Positions 44,379 to 53,616 of a DNA stretch of 64,000 bases are shown here, in pieces. Numbering within the stretch: position 1 is the first letter of the stretch; every line of letters begins with the position of its first letter. The DNA lies in the NCBI RefSeq assembly GCF_024498195.1, contig NZ_CP101824.1, positions 806,001 through 870,000 on the forward strand, read 5' to 3'. Under the pieces are notes generated by a model that saw nothing but the letters and a program-made list of their open reading frames with translations, was not told the origin of the DNA and did no database searches. Source of the DNA: Halovivax cerinus (GTDB lineage Archaea; Halobacteriota; Halobacteria; Halobacteriales; Natrialbaceae). The translations under genes and the position numbers were made by a program.

Positions 44379-44533
44379 GCGGGACGAGACGGTTCAGCCG
44401 CGCGTACTCGGTTTCGCCAGCACGCCTTCGGCGCTTCTACGGACCCGACGACTGATCCACCGGACGAAACTGGCCGGCCGCGTTCGGTGAGAACCCGGCC
44501 AATCCTTTTGTCGGCTCCCTCAGCAGTGGCGGT

Positions 44534-45706
44534 ATGGCCCCGGAAATCTCCCGGATCGAGCTGATCGAGTTCGGGTACCCCCTCGCCAACGTCGGTACGG
44601 ACGACAACGGTTTCAACCTGATCTACGAACCGGGTTCGACGCTCGAAAGTGAAACGCTCGCGATCCGGATCGAGACCGATGCGGACGTCACCGGCGAGTA
44701 CGTCCTCGTCACCTCCACCGCGCCGGACCAGGTCGAGACGTGCGCCTCGTACCTCGTCGGGAAGAACCCGCTCGAACGCGAGCGCCACTGGAGCGAACTC
44801 AAACGCGGCCTGCGCAAGTACGATCGGATGGGGATCGGGCCGCTGGATATCGCCCTGTGGGATCTGGCGGGCAAGCGCTACGACGCGCCGATCCACGAGC
44901 TGCTCGGCACCTATCGCGAGCGCCTGCCCGCCTACGCGTCGACCTACCACGCCGACGATAATGGCGGCCTCGACTCACCCGCCGCGTACGCCGACTTCGC
45001 CGAAGCGTGCCTGGAGCTTGGCTACGGCGGCTTCAAGATCCACGGCTGGGGCGGCAGCGACGCACGACGGGATATCGACCGCGAGGTCGAGACCGTCCAC
45101 GCCGTCGGCGAGCGCGTGGGCGACGAGATGGACCTCATGCACGATCCGGCCTGCGAGTACGAGACCTACGCCGACGCGCTCCAGGTCGGCCGGGCCTGCG
45201 ACGAACAGCAGTACTACTGGTACGAAGATCCCTACCGCGACGGCGGCATCTCACAGCACGCCCACAACAAGTTACGCGAGGCGCTCGAAACGCCACTTCT
45301 CCTGACCGAACACGTCCGCGGGCTCGAACCGTTCGCCGACTTCCTCGCGAGCGGCGCGACGGACTTCGCCCGCGCGGATCCCGAGTACGACGGCGGGATC
45401 ACCGGCGCGATGAAGCGCGCCCGGATCGCCGAGGGCTTCGGCCTCGACGTCGAGGTCCACGCGCCCGGGCCCGCCCACCGCCACAGCATCGCCGCCATGC
45501 GCAACGCGAACTACTACGAGATCGCGCTGGTCCACCCCGACTGTCCCAACACGCAGCCACCGGTTTACGAGGGGCCCTACTCCGACCAGCTCGACGCCGT
45601 CGACGCCGACGGCACCGTCCCGGTCCCCGACGGCCCGGGCCTCGGCGTCGCCTACGACTGGGACTACATCGACGAGCAGGCGATCGACCAGACGGTCTTC
45701 GAGTGA
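44534..45706 (+). CDS. Enolase-superfamily sugar-acid dehydratase (probable xylonate-type)
   Basis: This 390-residue protein has an N-terminal capping domain and a TIM-barrel core. The KxH acid-base motif is in GGFKIHGWGG. Metal ligands lie in MDLMHDPACEYE, YWYEDPYRDGG and LLLTEHVRG, and the second catalytic His in HAPGPAHRHS. This is the mandelate-racemase/glucarate-dehydratase subgroup. Haloarchaeal xylonate dehydratase (XacD type) belongs here. The next genes encode a FAH-type protein and an aldehyde dehydrogenase, matching later steps of the oxidative pentose pathway. Arabinonate or another sugar acid is possible. Confidence 0.88.
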   Translation: MAPEISRIELIEFGYPLANVGTDDNGFNLIYEPGSTLESETLAIRIETDADVTGEYVLVTSTAPDQVETCASYLVGKNPLERERHWSELKRGLRKYDRMGIGPLDIALWDLAGKRYDAPIHELLGTYRERLPAYASTYHADDNGGLDSPAAYADFAEACLELGYGGFKIHGWGGSDARRDIDREVETVHAVGERVGDEMDLMHDPACEYETYADALQVGRACDEQQYYWYEDPYRDGGISQHAHNKLREALETPLLLTEHVRGLEPFADFLASGATDFARADPEYDGGITGAMKRARIAEGFGLDVEVHAPGPAHRHSIAAMRNANYYEIALVHPDCPNTQPPVYEGPYSDQLDAVDADGTVPVPDGPGLGVAYDWDYIDEQAIDQTVFE

Positions 45707-45722
45707 GAACGGGCCAGCTCAC

Positions 45723-46640
45723 TCACACCGTACACACGGGGTTCTCGAGCGTCCCGATCCCCTCGATCGAAATCGAGACGACGTCTCCCTCCTGCAAGGT
45801 GAACTCGTCGTCGGGAACTAGCGAGGTGCCGGTCAGCAGGACGGTCGTCTCCGGCAGGGTGTTGTGAGTTTGGAGGTGCGAGACGAGTTCCTCGCAGGTC
45901 CGGACGAGTTCGCTCGTCGAGGTCGACTCGTCGTAGACGGTCTCGCCACCGCGGCGAATCGTCATCGAGAGGTCGAGGTCGTGTGGGTCCTCGATCCGCT
46001 CGGTGGAGGCGACGCACGGGCCAATCGCACAGGAGCGGTCGTACACTTTGGCCTGGGGCAAGTAGAGCGGGTTCTCGCCCTCGATGTCCCGACTACTGAC
46101 ATCGTTGCCGATGGTGTAGCCGACGATCTCGCCGCGGTGAAGCACGACCGCGAGCTCCGGCTCCGGCACGTTCCAGTCGGAATCTCCTCGGATACCGATC
46201 GGCTCGCCGGGGCCGACGGTCCGGCGGGCGGTCGACTTGAAGAAGAGTTCGGGCCGCTCGGCGTCGTAGACGTCGAGGTACAGCTGGGGCATGTCGCTCT
46301 CTTCTTCCCGGGCCTGTTCGCTGATCGCGTAGGTGACGCCGGCGGCCCACACCTCCGCCGCCTCGACGGGAACCAGCGCGTTCCCGTCCGCCGCGGCGGC
46401 TTCGGTCGGCTCCGCGGCTGGCGCCCCGTCATCGATCAGCTCCCGGTCGACGATCGGCGCCTCGTCGCGGAGTCGGCGAGCGATGTCGTCGACCGGCGTC
46501 CCCGTCAGGTCACTCGCGCGGGCGAGGTCGGTGAACCCGTCCAGTGAGGGCTTCGCCGCCGTCAGGTCGTACGCCGTGTCGCCGTCGACGGCGAGCAGCT
46601 GAGGCCCGCTCGCCCCCCACGCGCTCCGGTAGTATCGCAT
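45723..46640 (-). CDS. FAH-family 2-keto-3-deoxypentonate dehydratase (probable)
   Basis: The protein is 305 residues from the ATG at 46640 (MRYYRSAWGASG); an in-frame start 11 codons upstream is less likely. The FAH core contains AAGVTYAIS, PELFFKSTARRTVGPG, PEPELAVVLHRG, GYTIGNDVSSRDIEGENPLYLPQAKVYD and a C-terminal LTGTSLVPDDEFTLQEGD. Haloferax 2-keto-3-deoxyxylonate dehydratase is of this family and forms alpha-ketoglutarate semialdehyde. It converges on the enolase-type gene and diverges from the dehydrogenase gene, sharing a 106-base promoter region. Confidence 0.88.
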   Translation of the reverse strand: MRYYRSAWGASGPQLLAVDGDTAYDLTAAKPSLDGFTDLARASDLTGTPVDDIARRLRDEAPIVDRELIDDGAPAAEPTEAAAADGNALVPVEAAEVWAAGVTYAISEQAREEESDMPQLYLDVYDAERPELFFKSTARRTVGPGEPIGIRGDSDWNVPEPELAVVLHRGEIVGYTIGNDVSSRDIEGENPLYLPQAKVYDRSCAIGPCVASTERIEDPHDLDLSMTIRRGGETVYDESTSTSELVRTCEELVSHLQTHNTLPETTVLLTGTSLVPDDEFTLQEGDVVSISIEGIGTLENPVCTV

Positions 46641-46674
46641 CTCGTAAAAGGCCGGTTTCAGCCGGGCGACCAAA

Positions 46675-46716
46675 GCCTTTCGGCGCCCTCACCGCTCGCG
46701 CAGACGACCGAAAGGC
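46675..46716. promoter_or_regulatory. Inverted repeat in the divergent FAH/ALDH promoter
   Basis: GCCTTTCGG (46675-46683) and CCGAAAGGC (46708-46716) are exact 9-bp inverted arms with a 24-base spacer. They are centred between the two divergent starts, so one regulator could control both genes. The spacing also allows a pair of half-sites rather than a hairpin. Confidence 0.6.
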
Positions 46717-46746
46717 GTGTAATCGTCGGCGGTGACGTGCCATACG

Positions 46747-48198
46747 ATGCCAACCACCGTCCAGAACTACGTCGACGGCGAGTGGGTCGACTCGGAAACC
46801 GGCGAGACGTTCGAGACCACGAATCCCGCGGCGCCGAACGAGGTCGTCGGGCGATTCCAGCGCTCGAGCGCGGCCGACGCGGATCGAGCGGTCGAGGCAG
46901 CGGCCGCCGCGACCGACGAGTGGGCGAACACGCCGGGGCCCAAGCGCGGCCGGATCCTCGAACGGACCGCGCGAGGGCTCCGCGAGCGGCGCGAGGAACT
47001 GACCGAGATGCTCGTTCGCGAGGAGGGCAAGGCCGAGCCGGAGGCCGGGGGGGAGGTCCAGCGGGCTATCGACATCTTCGGCTACTTCGCCGGGAAGGCC
47101 CGCGACGTAGGCGGCACCGTCAGCGGGTCGAGCGCGCCCGATCGCCGGCTCTACACGGTCGAGGAGCCGGTCGGCGTCGCGGCGCTGATCACGCCGTGGA
47201 ACTACCCGATCGCGATCCCGGCCTGGAAGATCGCGCCGGCGCTGGCCGCGGGCGCGACCGCCGTCTTCAAGCCCGCGACGCTCGCGCCGGCCGTCTCCGC
47301 CGCCATCGTCGAGGAACTGGACGAGGCTGGCCTCCCCGACGGTGCGCTCAACTACGTCACGGGCCCCGGGAGCGTCGTGGGCGACGCGTTCGCCACGCAC
47401 CCGGACGTCGACGCCGTCTCGTTCACCGGGAGCACGATGGTCGGCGAGAGCCTCCGCGAGGCGGCGGCGCCCGACGGCAAGCGGATCCAGCTCGAGATGG
47501 GCGGGAAGAACCCGGTCGTCGTGAGCGAGCACGCCGACCTCGAACGGGCCGTCGACGTCGTCGCGGGCGGCGCCTTCGGCGTCACCGGACAGGCCTGTAC
47601 GGCCACGTCGCGGGCGATCGTCCACGAATCCCTCTACGACGAGTTCGTCGACCGGCTGGTCGAGCGGGCCGAATCGATCGAGGTCGGTCCCGGGCTGGAG
47701 GGCTACCGCATGGGCCCACAGGTCAGCGAGTCCGAACGCGACGGGACCCTCGACTACGTCGACGCCGGCCAGCGCGAGGGCGCGACCCTCGAAACCGGCG
47801 GCGGGGTGCCAGAGGGCGATCGATTCGCGGACGGCCACTTCGTCGAGCCGACCGTCTTCTCGGACGTCGATCCCGAGATGCGGATCGCCCAGGAGGAGAT
47901 CTTCGGACCGGTAGTCGCCGCCATCCCGACGACGGGCTTCGACGACGCACTGGAGATCGCCAACGACGTCCGGTACGGTCTCTCTGCCGGGATCGTCACC
48001 GACGACCTCACGGAGGCCAATCGCTTCGTCGACGAGATCGAGGCCGGCGTCGTGAAGGTCAACGAGGGGACGACCGGCGTGGAACTCCACGTCCCCTTCG
48101 GCGGCATGAAAGCCTCTTCGAGCGAGACGTTCCGCGAACAGGGCGAGGCGGGACTGGACTTCTTCACCATCAGCAAGACCGCCTACGTGAACTACTAG
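46747..48198 (+). CDS. Aldehyde dehydrogenase, probable alpha-ketoglutarate semialdehyde dehydrogenase
   Basis: The 483-residue protein has the full ALDH set: PWNYPIAIPAWK, FTGSTMVGE, the catalytic Glu in LEMGGKNP, the catalytic Cys in GQACTATSR and EEIFGPVV near the C-terminus. With the FAH-type and enolase-type neighbours it fits the last step of oxidative pentose degradation, giving 2-oxoglutarate and NAD(P)H. The start MPTTVQNYVDGEW aligns with the usual ALDH N-terminus; an ATG-less frame upstream is ignored. Confidence 0.93.
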   Translation: MPTTVQNYVDGEWVDSETGETFETTNPAAPNEVVGRFQRSSAADADRAVEAAAAATDEWANTPGPKRGRILERTARGLRERREELTEMLVREEGKAEPEAGGEVQRAIDIFGYFAGKARDVGGTVSGSSAPDRRLYTVEEPVGVAALITPWNYPIAIPAWKIAPALAAGATAVFKPATLAPAVSAAIVEELDEAGLPDGALNYVTGPGSVVGDAFATHPDVDAVSFTGSTMVGESLREAAAPDGKRIQLEMGGKNPVVVSEHADLERAVDVVAGGAFGVTGQACTATSRAIVHESLYDEFVDRLVERAESIEVGPGLEGYRMGPQVSESERDGTLDYVDAGQREGATLETGGGVPEGDRFADGHFVEPTVFSDVDPEMRIAQEEIFGPVVAAIPTTGFDDALEIANDVRYGLSAGIVTDDLTEANRFVDEIEAGVVKVNEGTTGVELHVPFGGMKASSSETFREQGEAGLDFFTISKTAYVNY

Positions 48199-48354
48199 CT
48201 CCGCCGTTCGGGACGGCCGAATAGCAACTTCGTCCGGAAATCGGGCGGATCCGCCCGCAGTTATTGGTCAATCCCGTACTTTCGACATTGCTCACTACTA
48301 AGAAAGTTGTTCCATATGTTGTATTTTCCTCAGTGCATACAACATGGATGGCGC

Positions 48355-48509
48355 GAGTTGAACACGAGCATTCGCGCGAACGAGCGGTCCGACGGACCCG
48401 GTAGTGAGCGCGATTCACCGGTCGAGCGGAGCGAGACCGGCCTTTTGGCATGAACGGGTTTTCGCCGAGTGGTGCGCGAAGCGCACCCGAGGCGAAAAGA
48501 GGTTCGTCT
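48355..48509. repeat. 155-bp dispersed repeat, copy 2
   Basis: It is nearly identical to 29763-29917, with the same hairpins and same orientation. It lies in the 394-base gap (48199-48592) between the aldehyde dehydrogenase and a vapC gene. The rest of that gap is AT-richer and holds no gene. Confidence 0.8.
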
Positions 48510-48592
48510 CAATCTTGCACAGGATTTTCGTCACGACGTGGCACTATCCGACCGTAGATGGGCCACTCTCGAGTCGGGATTCGAGACAGCAC

Positions 48593-49000
48593 TCAGTACG
48601 ATTCGACGGGAACGCCCAGCGTCTCGAAATCGTCGACGTTCTGTGTCACGACGGTCGCATCAAGTTCTGCCGCTGCGCCGGCGACGAGTGCGTCGATCGA
48701 AAGTGAGTTGATTCGATCGCGCTGGGTCGTTTCGTCGGCGTAGAGCGGTGCTTCGAGCGCCGCCGTCTCCCACGCGACCGACTCCGTGATCGGGACGGTC
48801 TGGATCCACTCGAACTGTCGTCGAATCTCCGCGGCGTCGAACTGATCGACGAGGTGTCGGCCGACGGCGATCTCTTTGAGATTCAAGGTCGTCGTCCAGA
48901 ACGTCGTCTCTGCGGGCTGGGACTCGAGGTACGTCGCGACGTCGTCGTGACCACCCCAGTGATGGATCAGGAAGGTCGTATCCAGGAGCTTACGTGTCAT
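48593..49000 (-). CDS. vapC: PIN-domain toxin VapC
   Basis: The product is 135 residues from the ATG at 49000. The N-terminus KLLDTTFLIHHW supplies the first catalytic Asp. Glu in LNLKEIAVG, Asp in SIDALVAGAAAEL and the final acidic pair in VTQNVDDFETL complete the PIN active site. VapC toxins cleave tRNA or rRNA. The start overlaps the vapB stop by 11 bases, indicating coupled translation. All catalytic residues are present, so this pair looks functional. Confidence 0.92.
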   Translation of the reverse strand: MTRKLLDTTFLIHHWGGHDDVATYLESQPAETTFWTTTLNLKEIAVGRHLVDQFDAAEIRRQFEWIQTVPITESVAWETAALEAPLYADETTQRDRINSLSIDALVAGAAAELDATVVTQNVDDFETLGVPVESY

Positions 49001-49280
49001 CCGATCCCTCGGCCGAATCCGCCCCAACGTCTGCGAACGCCTCGATAGCGTCCCGTTGTCGCTCGGCGTATCCACCGCTCGAACGCTCTCGGACCGATTT
49101 CACTGCTGCTTCGAGGGCGGCTGCATCCTCGTCCTGAAGGCGGCCGAACGTTTCGCGCCAGTCGGTCCGTGATTCGTCCATCAATCGGTCGAGCAGGTCA
49201 GTGAAGCTCTCGTCTTCACGCTTTCGAGCCCGCAAGCGCTCGTAGACGTCCTCCTGCACCCCGATCGTCTTCGTCCCCAT
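48990..49280 (-). CDS. vapB: VapB-like antitoxin
   Basis: The product is 96 residues from the ATG at 49280 (MGTKTIGVQEDVYERLRARKREDESFTDLLDRLMDE). The first 40 residues have the ribbon-helix-helix look typical of haloarchaeal VapB proteins (DUF7557 group). The rest is acidic and helical and should wrap the toxin. It is upstream of and overlaps vapC. A GTG nine codons upstream is less likely because it would cover the palindromic promoter element. Confidence 0.88.
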   Translation of the reverse strand: MGTKTIGVQEDVYERLRARKREDESFTDLLDRLMDESRTDWRETFGRLQDEDAAALEAAVKSVRERSSGGYAERQRDAIEAFADVGADSAEGSDDT

Positions 49281-49295
49281 ATGTTGTGTTTGTGT

Positions 49296-49307
49296 TTGTG
49301 TACACAA
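49296..49307. promoter_or_regulatory. Palindromic operator of vapBC
   Basis: TTGTGTACACAA is a perfect 12-bp palindrome starting 16 bases upstream of the vapB ATG. It lies within a run of tgtttg repeats. It is the expected position for RHH autorepression. Confidence 0.55.
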
Positions 49308-49399
49308 GAATTTGTTGCCGAACCAGCCCGGGTTCCGAGTCGGAAACCGTCGCGTCGGCTCCGAAATCCGATCCGAAGGCTACCAGACTAATCGCCCGA

Positions 49400-52168
49400 T
49401 CACTCGTCCGCTGGCAGCCCGGGACTCGAACGCCCACTCCCTGGCGCGCGCTGGCCGGGCGGCGAGACGTAGAACGTCGGCGACTCCCAGGTGTCCCAGT
49501 GGGCGGGATTCTCGGGGTCGCCGAGGGTGCGGAGCGCCTCGAGGGTCAGGGTGTACCGGCCCTTCGGGACGGGGCGACGACCGTCGCTCTCGCCGGCTTG
49601 CGTCCGACCGTCCCAGGCGTACTCGTAGTAGGTCTCGGGGTCGGGACTCCGTGGTGCGTAGGTCTGTTCGAGGACGGTGAACGACTGGCCGGTGCGTTCG
49701 TGCTCGGCCGTGATCCGCAGTTCCTGCGGGTAGTGACCGAAGAAGGCCTCGACGACGGCGACGGTCGCGGCGTCGTCGACGGCCTCGCCTTCGTCGACCG
49801 ACCGCTGCAGGCGCGGTTCCATCGCGACGAAGTCGTCGGCCGCGGCGTAGTAGCCGAAGAGCGGGAGGTCCTGGTAGTTGCCCTCGTAGCCGCTGTAGGG
49901 GACCCGGAGCGTGTCGTGGGCCTCGTCGGTCGGGGTGAACGTGACGTAGCCGCCGTACTGGTGGTTCGGGAGCCCGTACGCCGGCGCCGAGATCGTCAGG
50001 TCGACCGAGGCCGACTCGCCGGCGGGTACCGTCACGGTCTCCGGCCCCGATACGCTGCTGTCTGGCAGGTAGAACCCGGGCGAGAAGGAGTTGCCGGCGG
50101 TGCCGACGGTCCCCGCGTGGCCGAGTTCGTAGGTGACGTCGGTCTCGCCGTCGTTGGTGAGCGTCACCGTCGCGTCGGCACCGGTGCCATCGCCCAGCGA
50201 GAGCTGGCCCGGGGTGGCGCGCTGATCCGCCGTGATCGTCTCGTCGATCTGAATCATGCCCGCACCCTGCCGGAAGGAGTGATCGAGGTAGCCGGCGTCG
50301 GGGGCGAGCGACCACGGCTGGGGTTCGGCCACGTTCTGCAGGCGATCGCGGACGTCGATGGGGTCGAGGTCGGGTTCGGCCTCGAGCGCCAACGCGACGC
50401 TGCCCGCCACGTGTGGCGCAGCCATCGACGTCCCCGAGAGCATGCCGTAGCCGCCGAATTCGAGCGGGTAGGTCGACGTGATCAGCCCGCCCGGCGCGGT
50501 GACGCTCGGCCCGAAGGCGAGTTCGACGTCCTGGCCGTACGAGGAGAACGACGAGAGCAGGCCGCCGTTGGGGTTCGGGACGGTGACCGTCTCGTCGGTG
50601 AAATCGAGGGTGACCGTCTCGCCCGATTCGAGCAGGTCGACCAGCGCCGCTCCGCCGGTGTCGCTGATTCCGGCGCCCCAGACGCCCTCGACGCCGGCGT
50701 CCTGAATCGTCCCGCTGAACAGCCCGGCGACGTTGTTGAAGATGACGACGCCCGTCGCACCCGCAGCGACGGCGTTCTCGTACTTCTGGGCGAACGCGCA
50801 GTGCCCGCGCTGGATCAGGGCGACGTGGCCCTCGGGGAAGTCGGCGAAGTCGGCCGGATCACAGCCGAAGTAGCCAGCTTCACCGCCGATCTCGCTCTGG
50901 GCCGGCAGCGCCAGTGGCGCCGACTCGCCCTCGGTCGGCGGGAGCTCGGACCCGGAGAGTTCGAGGTACGGGACCGGTTCGTCGAGCCCGGGAACCCCGA
51001 AGGCGGTGGCCGTCAGGTGGGTGTTCTCGGCGCTCGCGACGCTGATCACGTCGTGGGCGTTCGCCGGCGCGCTCAGGCTCCAGGCACCCAGATCCGCCTC
51101 GTTCCCGGCGGAGTTGACGACCACGACGCCCTGCGAGACGAGTTCGTTGCTCGCCGCCGTCGTCGGGTACGCCTGGCCCCACTGCAGGCTCGCGCCGAGC
51201 GACATGTTGATGACGTCCATCCCGTCAGCGTAGGCGTCCTCCATCGCGGCGACGATGATCTCGGCGGTGCTAGAGCCCGTGTCGAAGATCTTGTACGCGC
51301 CGAGGGTCGCGTCCGGCGCGACGCCCGTCACGCCGTCCTCGTCGGCCGCGTCGGCGCCCACGATGCCGCTGACGTGCGTGCCGTGACCCTGCGGGTCCAT
51401 CGGGTCGGGGTCCGGGTTCGGCTCGTCCGCCTCCGGATCGCCCGCGTCGTAGCCCGCGCCGACGTAGTCCCAGCCGTGACTGATCCGTGGGTGAACGTCG
51501 CCTGCGGGGCCGGTGAGCGTCCGGTCGGCCTCGCTCTCGGCGGTGTAGGCGGCCGACTGGTCACCGCTCCCGCCCAGGTCGGGGTGGTTGTAGTCGATAC
51601 CGGTGTCGATCACCGCGACCGAGCGACCGTCGCCCGTGAGGCCGAGTTCTGACTGGGCGGCGTCGGCGCCGGTCATCGACAGGGCGGTCTCTAACATTGG
51701 CGAGGTGTCCACGGGTTCCGGGCGGTCGACGATCGCGACCGGGTACACCGCGGCGACGCTGTCGAGCGCGCTCATCGCCACCGCGTCGCCGAACTCGGCG
51801 CTGACCGAGAGGCCGTTCCACAGGCGGGTGAAGTCGCGGCGCTCGGTGACGCCGAGGCCCTCGGCTCGCACGTCGGCGCGGAACCGGGCCCGTTCGTCCG
51901 CCTGGGCGGCCGATTCCCCGCCCCGTACTCGCGGGTCGGTCTCGAACGCGACGAACCAGCGGTCGCGTGCCCACCGATCGGACGCCCCCTCGCGGCCGTC
52001 CCACGGCGGTTCCCGATCCGGGTCGATCGGGTCGGGGGTCCGTGCGTCCCGTCCAGTTCCCGAGACGGTTCCGAACACCGCCCCGAGGCCCGCGACGCTC
52101 GCGAGTTTCATGGCAGATCTGCGGTCGAGGCGATACGCGCTGTCGTCTTCGTCTGTGTTCCGTGTCAT
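49400..52168 (-). CDS. Tat-exported subtilase with PA-domain insertion
   Basis: The product is 922 residues from the ATG at 52168. The Tat signal reads RRSAMKLASVAGLGAVFG. An I9-like propeptide spans about 55-160. The S8 domain has D188 (VIDTGIDYNHP), H262 (GHGTHVSG) and S581 (SGTSMAAPH). A protease-associated (PA) domain is inserted before the Ser (YFGCDPADF... CAFAQKYENAVAAGATGVVIFNN), as in lactocepin and C5a peptidase. Two fibronectin-like beta domains and a short beta-rich tail follow, with no surface anchor. It is likely a free halophilic protease. It starts 276 bases from a bat-type regulator gene on the same strand. Confidence 0.93.
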   Translation of the reverse strand: MTRNTDEDDSAYRLDRRSAMKLASVAGLGAVFGTVSGTGRDARTPDPIDPDREPPWDGREGASDRWARDRWFVAFETDPRVRGGESAAQADERARFRADVRAEGLGVTERRDFTRLWNGLSVSAEFGDAVAMSALDSVAAVYPVAIVDRPEPVDTSPMLETALSMTGADAAQSELGLTGDGRSVAVIDTGIDYNHPDLGGSGDQSAAYTAESEADRTLTGPAGDVHPRISHGWDYVGAGYDAGDPEADEPNPDPDPMDPQGHGTHVSGIVGADAADEDGVTGVAPDATLGAYKIFDTGSSTAEIIVAAMEDAYADGMDVINMSLGASLQWGQAYPTTAASNELVSQGVVVVNSAGNEADLGAWSLSAPANAHDVISVASAENTHLTATAFGVPGLDEPVPYLELSGSELPPTEGESAPLALPAQSEIGGEAGYFGCDPADFADFPEGHVALIQRGHCAFAQKYENAVAAGATGVVIFNNVAGLFSGTIQDAGVEGVWGAGISDTGGAALVDLLESGETVTLDFTDETVTVPNPNGGLLSSFSSYGQDVELAFGPSVTAPGGLITSTYPLEFGGYGMLSGTSMAAPHVAGSVALALEAEPDLDPIDVRDRLQNVAEPQPWSLAPDAGYLDHSFRQGAGMIQIDETITADQRATPGQLSLGDGTGADATVTLTNDGETDVTYELGHAGTVGTAGNSFSPGFYLPDSSVSGPETVTVPAGESASVDLTISAPAYGLPNHQYGGYVTFTPTDEAHDTLRVPYSGYEGNYQDLPLFGYYAAADDFVAMEPRLQRSVDEGEAVDDAATVAVVEAFFGHYPQELRITAEHERTGQSFTVLEQTYAPRSPDPETYYEYAWDGRTQAGESDGRRPVPKGRYTLTLEALRTLGDPENPAHWDTWESPTFYVSPPGQRAPGSGRSSPGLPADE

Positions 52169-52440
52169 GGCTCTCAACCTGGGGGATCACGGCGACCGGC
52201 ACCGTCGGCGGGACAGGGGTCAGTCGTGTCCGAGATCCGTAGTGCCAATCTGGCGTGATAGTCATTTATACCCATACACTATTATAAGAAGCTATGGTAA
52301 TTTTTCCATGAAATGATAGCTTTCGGGGTGGCTGGAGTGGCCGGATGCGCCGCACGACGACTGACCCGTCGAGCAGATACCGGTCGACGGACTGATCGAC
52401 GGCGTCCGAGCGTGTGGAGGACCCGGAAAACGGAACCGGG

Positions 52441-53097
52441 TCACTCGCCGAACAGGCCGTGTACGAGTCTCGATTCCGCCTTCCGGAGGTGCGCGGACGC
52501 GGTCGAGGTCGCACAGCCGAGCGCGTCCGCGACGTCGGCGCAGGTCGCCTCACGAGGGCTGTCGTAGTACCCGACTTCGATCGCACGCTGGACGGCCTCG
52601 CGTTGGCGGTCGGTGAGTCGCCGGACGACGTCCCCCGCCGCGTACCGATCGCCGCCGACCGCCTCGATTTCGACGCGAGCGCCGGCCGGCACCGCCTCGA
52701 CGGCTGCCTGGATGTCGGCGTCCCGGCCCACGGCCGTGAACGTGTAGCTGCCGTCGGCGTTCCACTCGGCCGGTGGAATGGTCATCACGCTGCCCCGGGC
52801 GAACGGTTCCCACAGCGCTCGCGCGTCGGCCGTCCCGACGCCGGCGACGAAGCAGTACGCTTCGGCATCGCCGATCGGGACGAACGTGCAGTCCGCGACC
52901 GCGGCGTCGGCTTCGAGGGCGTCCGCCAGTCGATCGAGGTCCCCGCGAACGCGCAGGAGGAAGGCAGCGTCGGGCGGCCCGACGTTCCAGTTGACGACCT
53001 CGACGTCGACGAACGGCTCCCGGTCGCCGGTGACGTCCTCGAACGCGGCGGGCAGGTCGAGGTCACCCGGGTGCACGGTGAGGCGGACGCGTTTCAT
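52441..53097 (-). CDS. Bat-type HTH_10 transcriptional regulator
   Basis: The product is 218 residues from the ATG at 53097. The C-terminus LTDRQREAVQRAIEVGYYDSPREATCADVADALGCATSTASAHLRKAESRLV is the bacterioopsin-activator-like HTH_10. The N-terminal 150 residues form the sensor region usual in this group, ligand unknown. It lies upstream of the large subtilase on the same strand and could regulate it (inference). Confidence 0.93.
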   Translation of the reverse strand: MKRVRLTVHPGDLDLPAAFEDVTGDREPFVDVEVVNWNVGPPDAAFLLRVRGDLDRLADALEADAAVADCTFVPIGDAEAYCFVAGVGTADARALWEPFARGSVMTIPPAEWNADGSYTFTAVGRDADIQAAVEAVPAGARVEIEAVGGDRYAAGDVVRRLTDRQREAVQRAIEVGYYDSPREATCADVADALGCATSTASAHLRKAESRLVHGLFGE

Positions 53098-53236
53098 GCG
53101 AGGCGATGCGCAGCGATGCGACAAGATCGTTGGGACCGGCCGTCGAAGCCACGGCGACCACCGCTCTTAAACTCCCCAGAAATGTGCGGGAGTGGCGATT
53201 ACTGGCTACGCCCCCGACAGCAACCGAGATGCACGG

Positions 53237-53545
53237 ATGGACCCACGCGAGACCGACGGCGGTCGAGACCGCGGACCGTCGGGTACAACCGACGAATCGG
53301 AAGCGACGCCACACCGACGAACCCACGGGTGGTCCGCCGTGACGATCGACCTCGTGCTCGTCCTCGGTGGAATCGCAGTCGCGCTCGTCGCGATTCCGCT
53401 CGTCGTCGGATCCACGCTCGCCCTCGGAACCGTTCCGCCGACCGACAGCGTCGCATTCTACGGCCTCGTGGGCGCCGTGATGACGCCGGGACCGCTGATG
53501 GGTGCGGTGGGATGCTGGCTCGCCGCCCGGAGCGATCCCGCGTGA
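53237..53545 (+). CDS. Small two-helix membrane protein
   Basis: The product is 102 residues from the ATG at 53237. A polar N-terminus (about 40 residues, Arg/Asp/Thr-rich) is followed by two hydrophobic helices (IDLVLVLGGIAVALVAIPLVVG; FYGLVGAVMTPGPLMGAVGCWLA). An earlier in-frame start adds 15 residues. No family was recognised. Confidence 0.6.
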   Translation: MDPRETDGGRDRGPSGTTDESEATPHRRTHGWSAVTIDLVLVLGGIAVALVAIPLVVGSTLALGTVPPTDSVAFYGLVGAVMTPGPLMGAVGCWLAARSDPA

Positions 53546-53616
53546 GCGGACGCTGGGGCCGCGGACCCGACCGGTCGACACCCAGGACCACCGGTCCCTT
53601 CATACGTCGCGCGGAC

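Noticed and set aside
46510-48090. 526-codon minus-strand frame over the aldehyde dehydrogenase
   Set aside because: Antisense shadow; the plus strand has all ALDH motifs.
49286-51652. 788-codon plus-strand frame over the subtilase
   Set aside because: Antisense shadow rich in Arg, Val and Gly; the subtilase triad and PA domain are on the minus strand.
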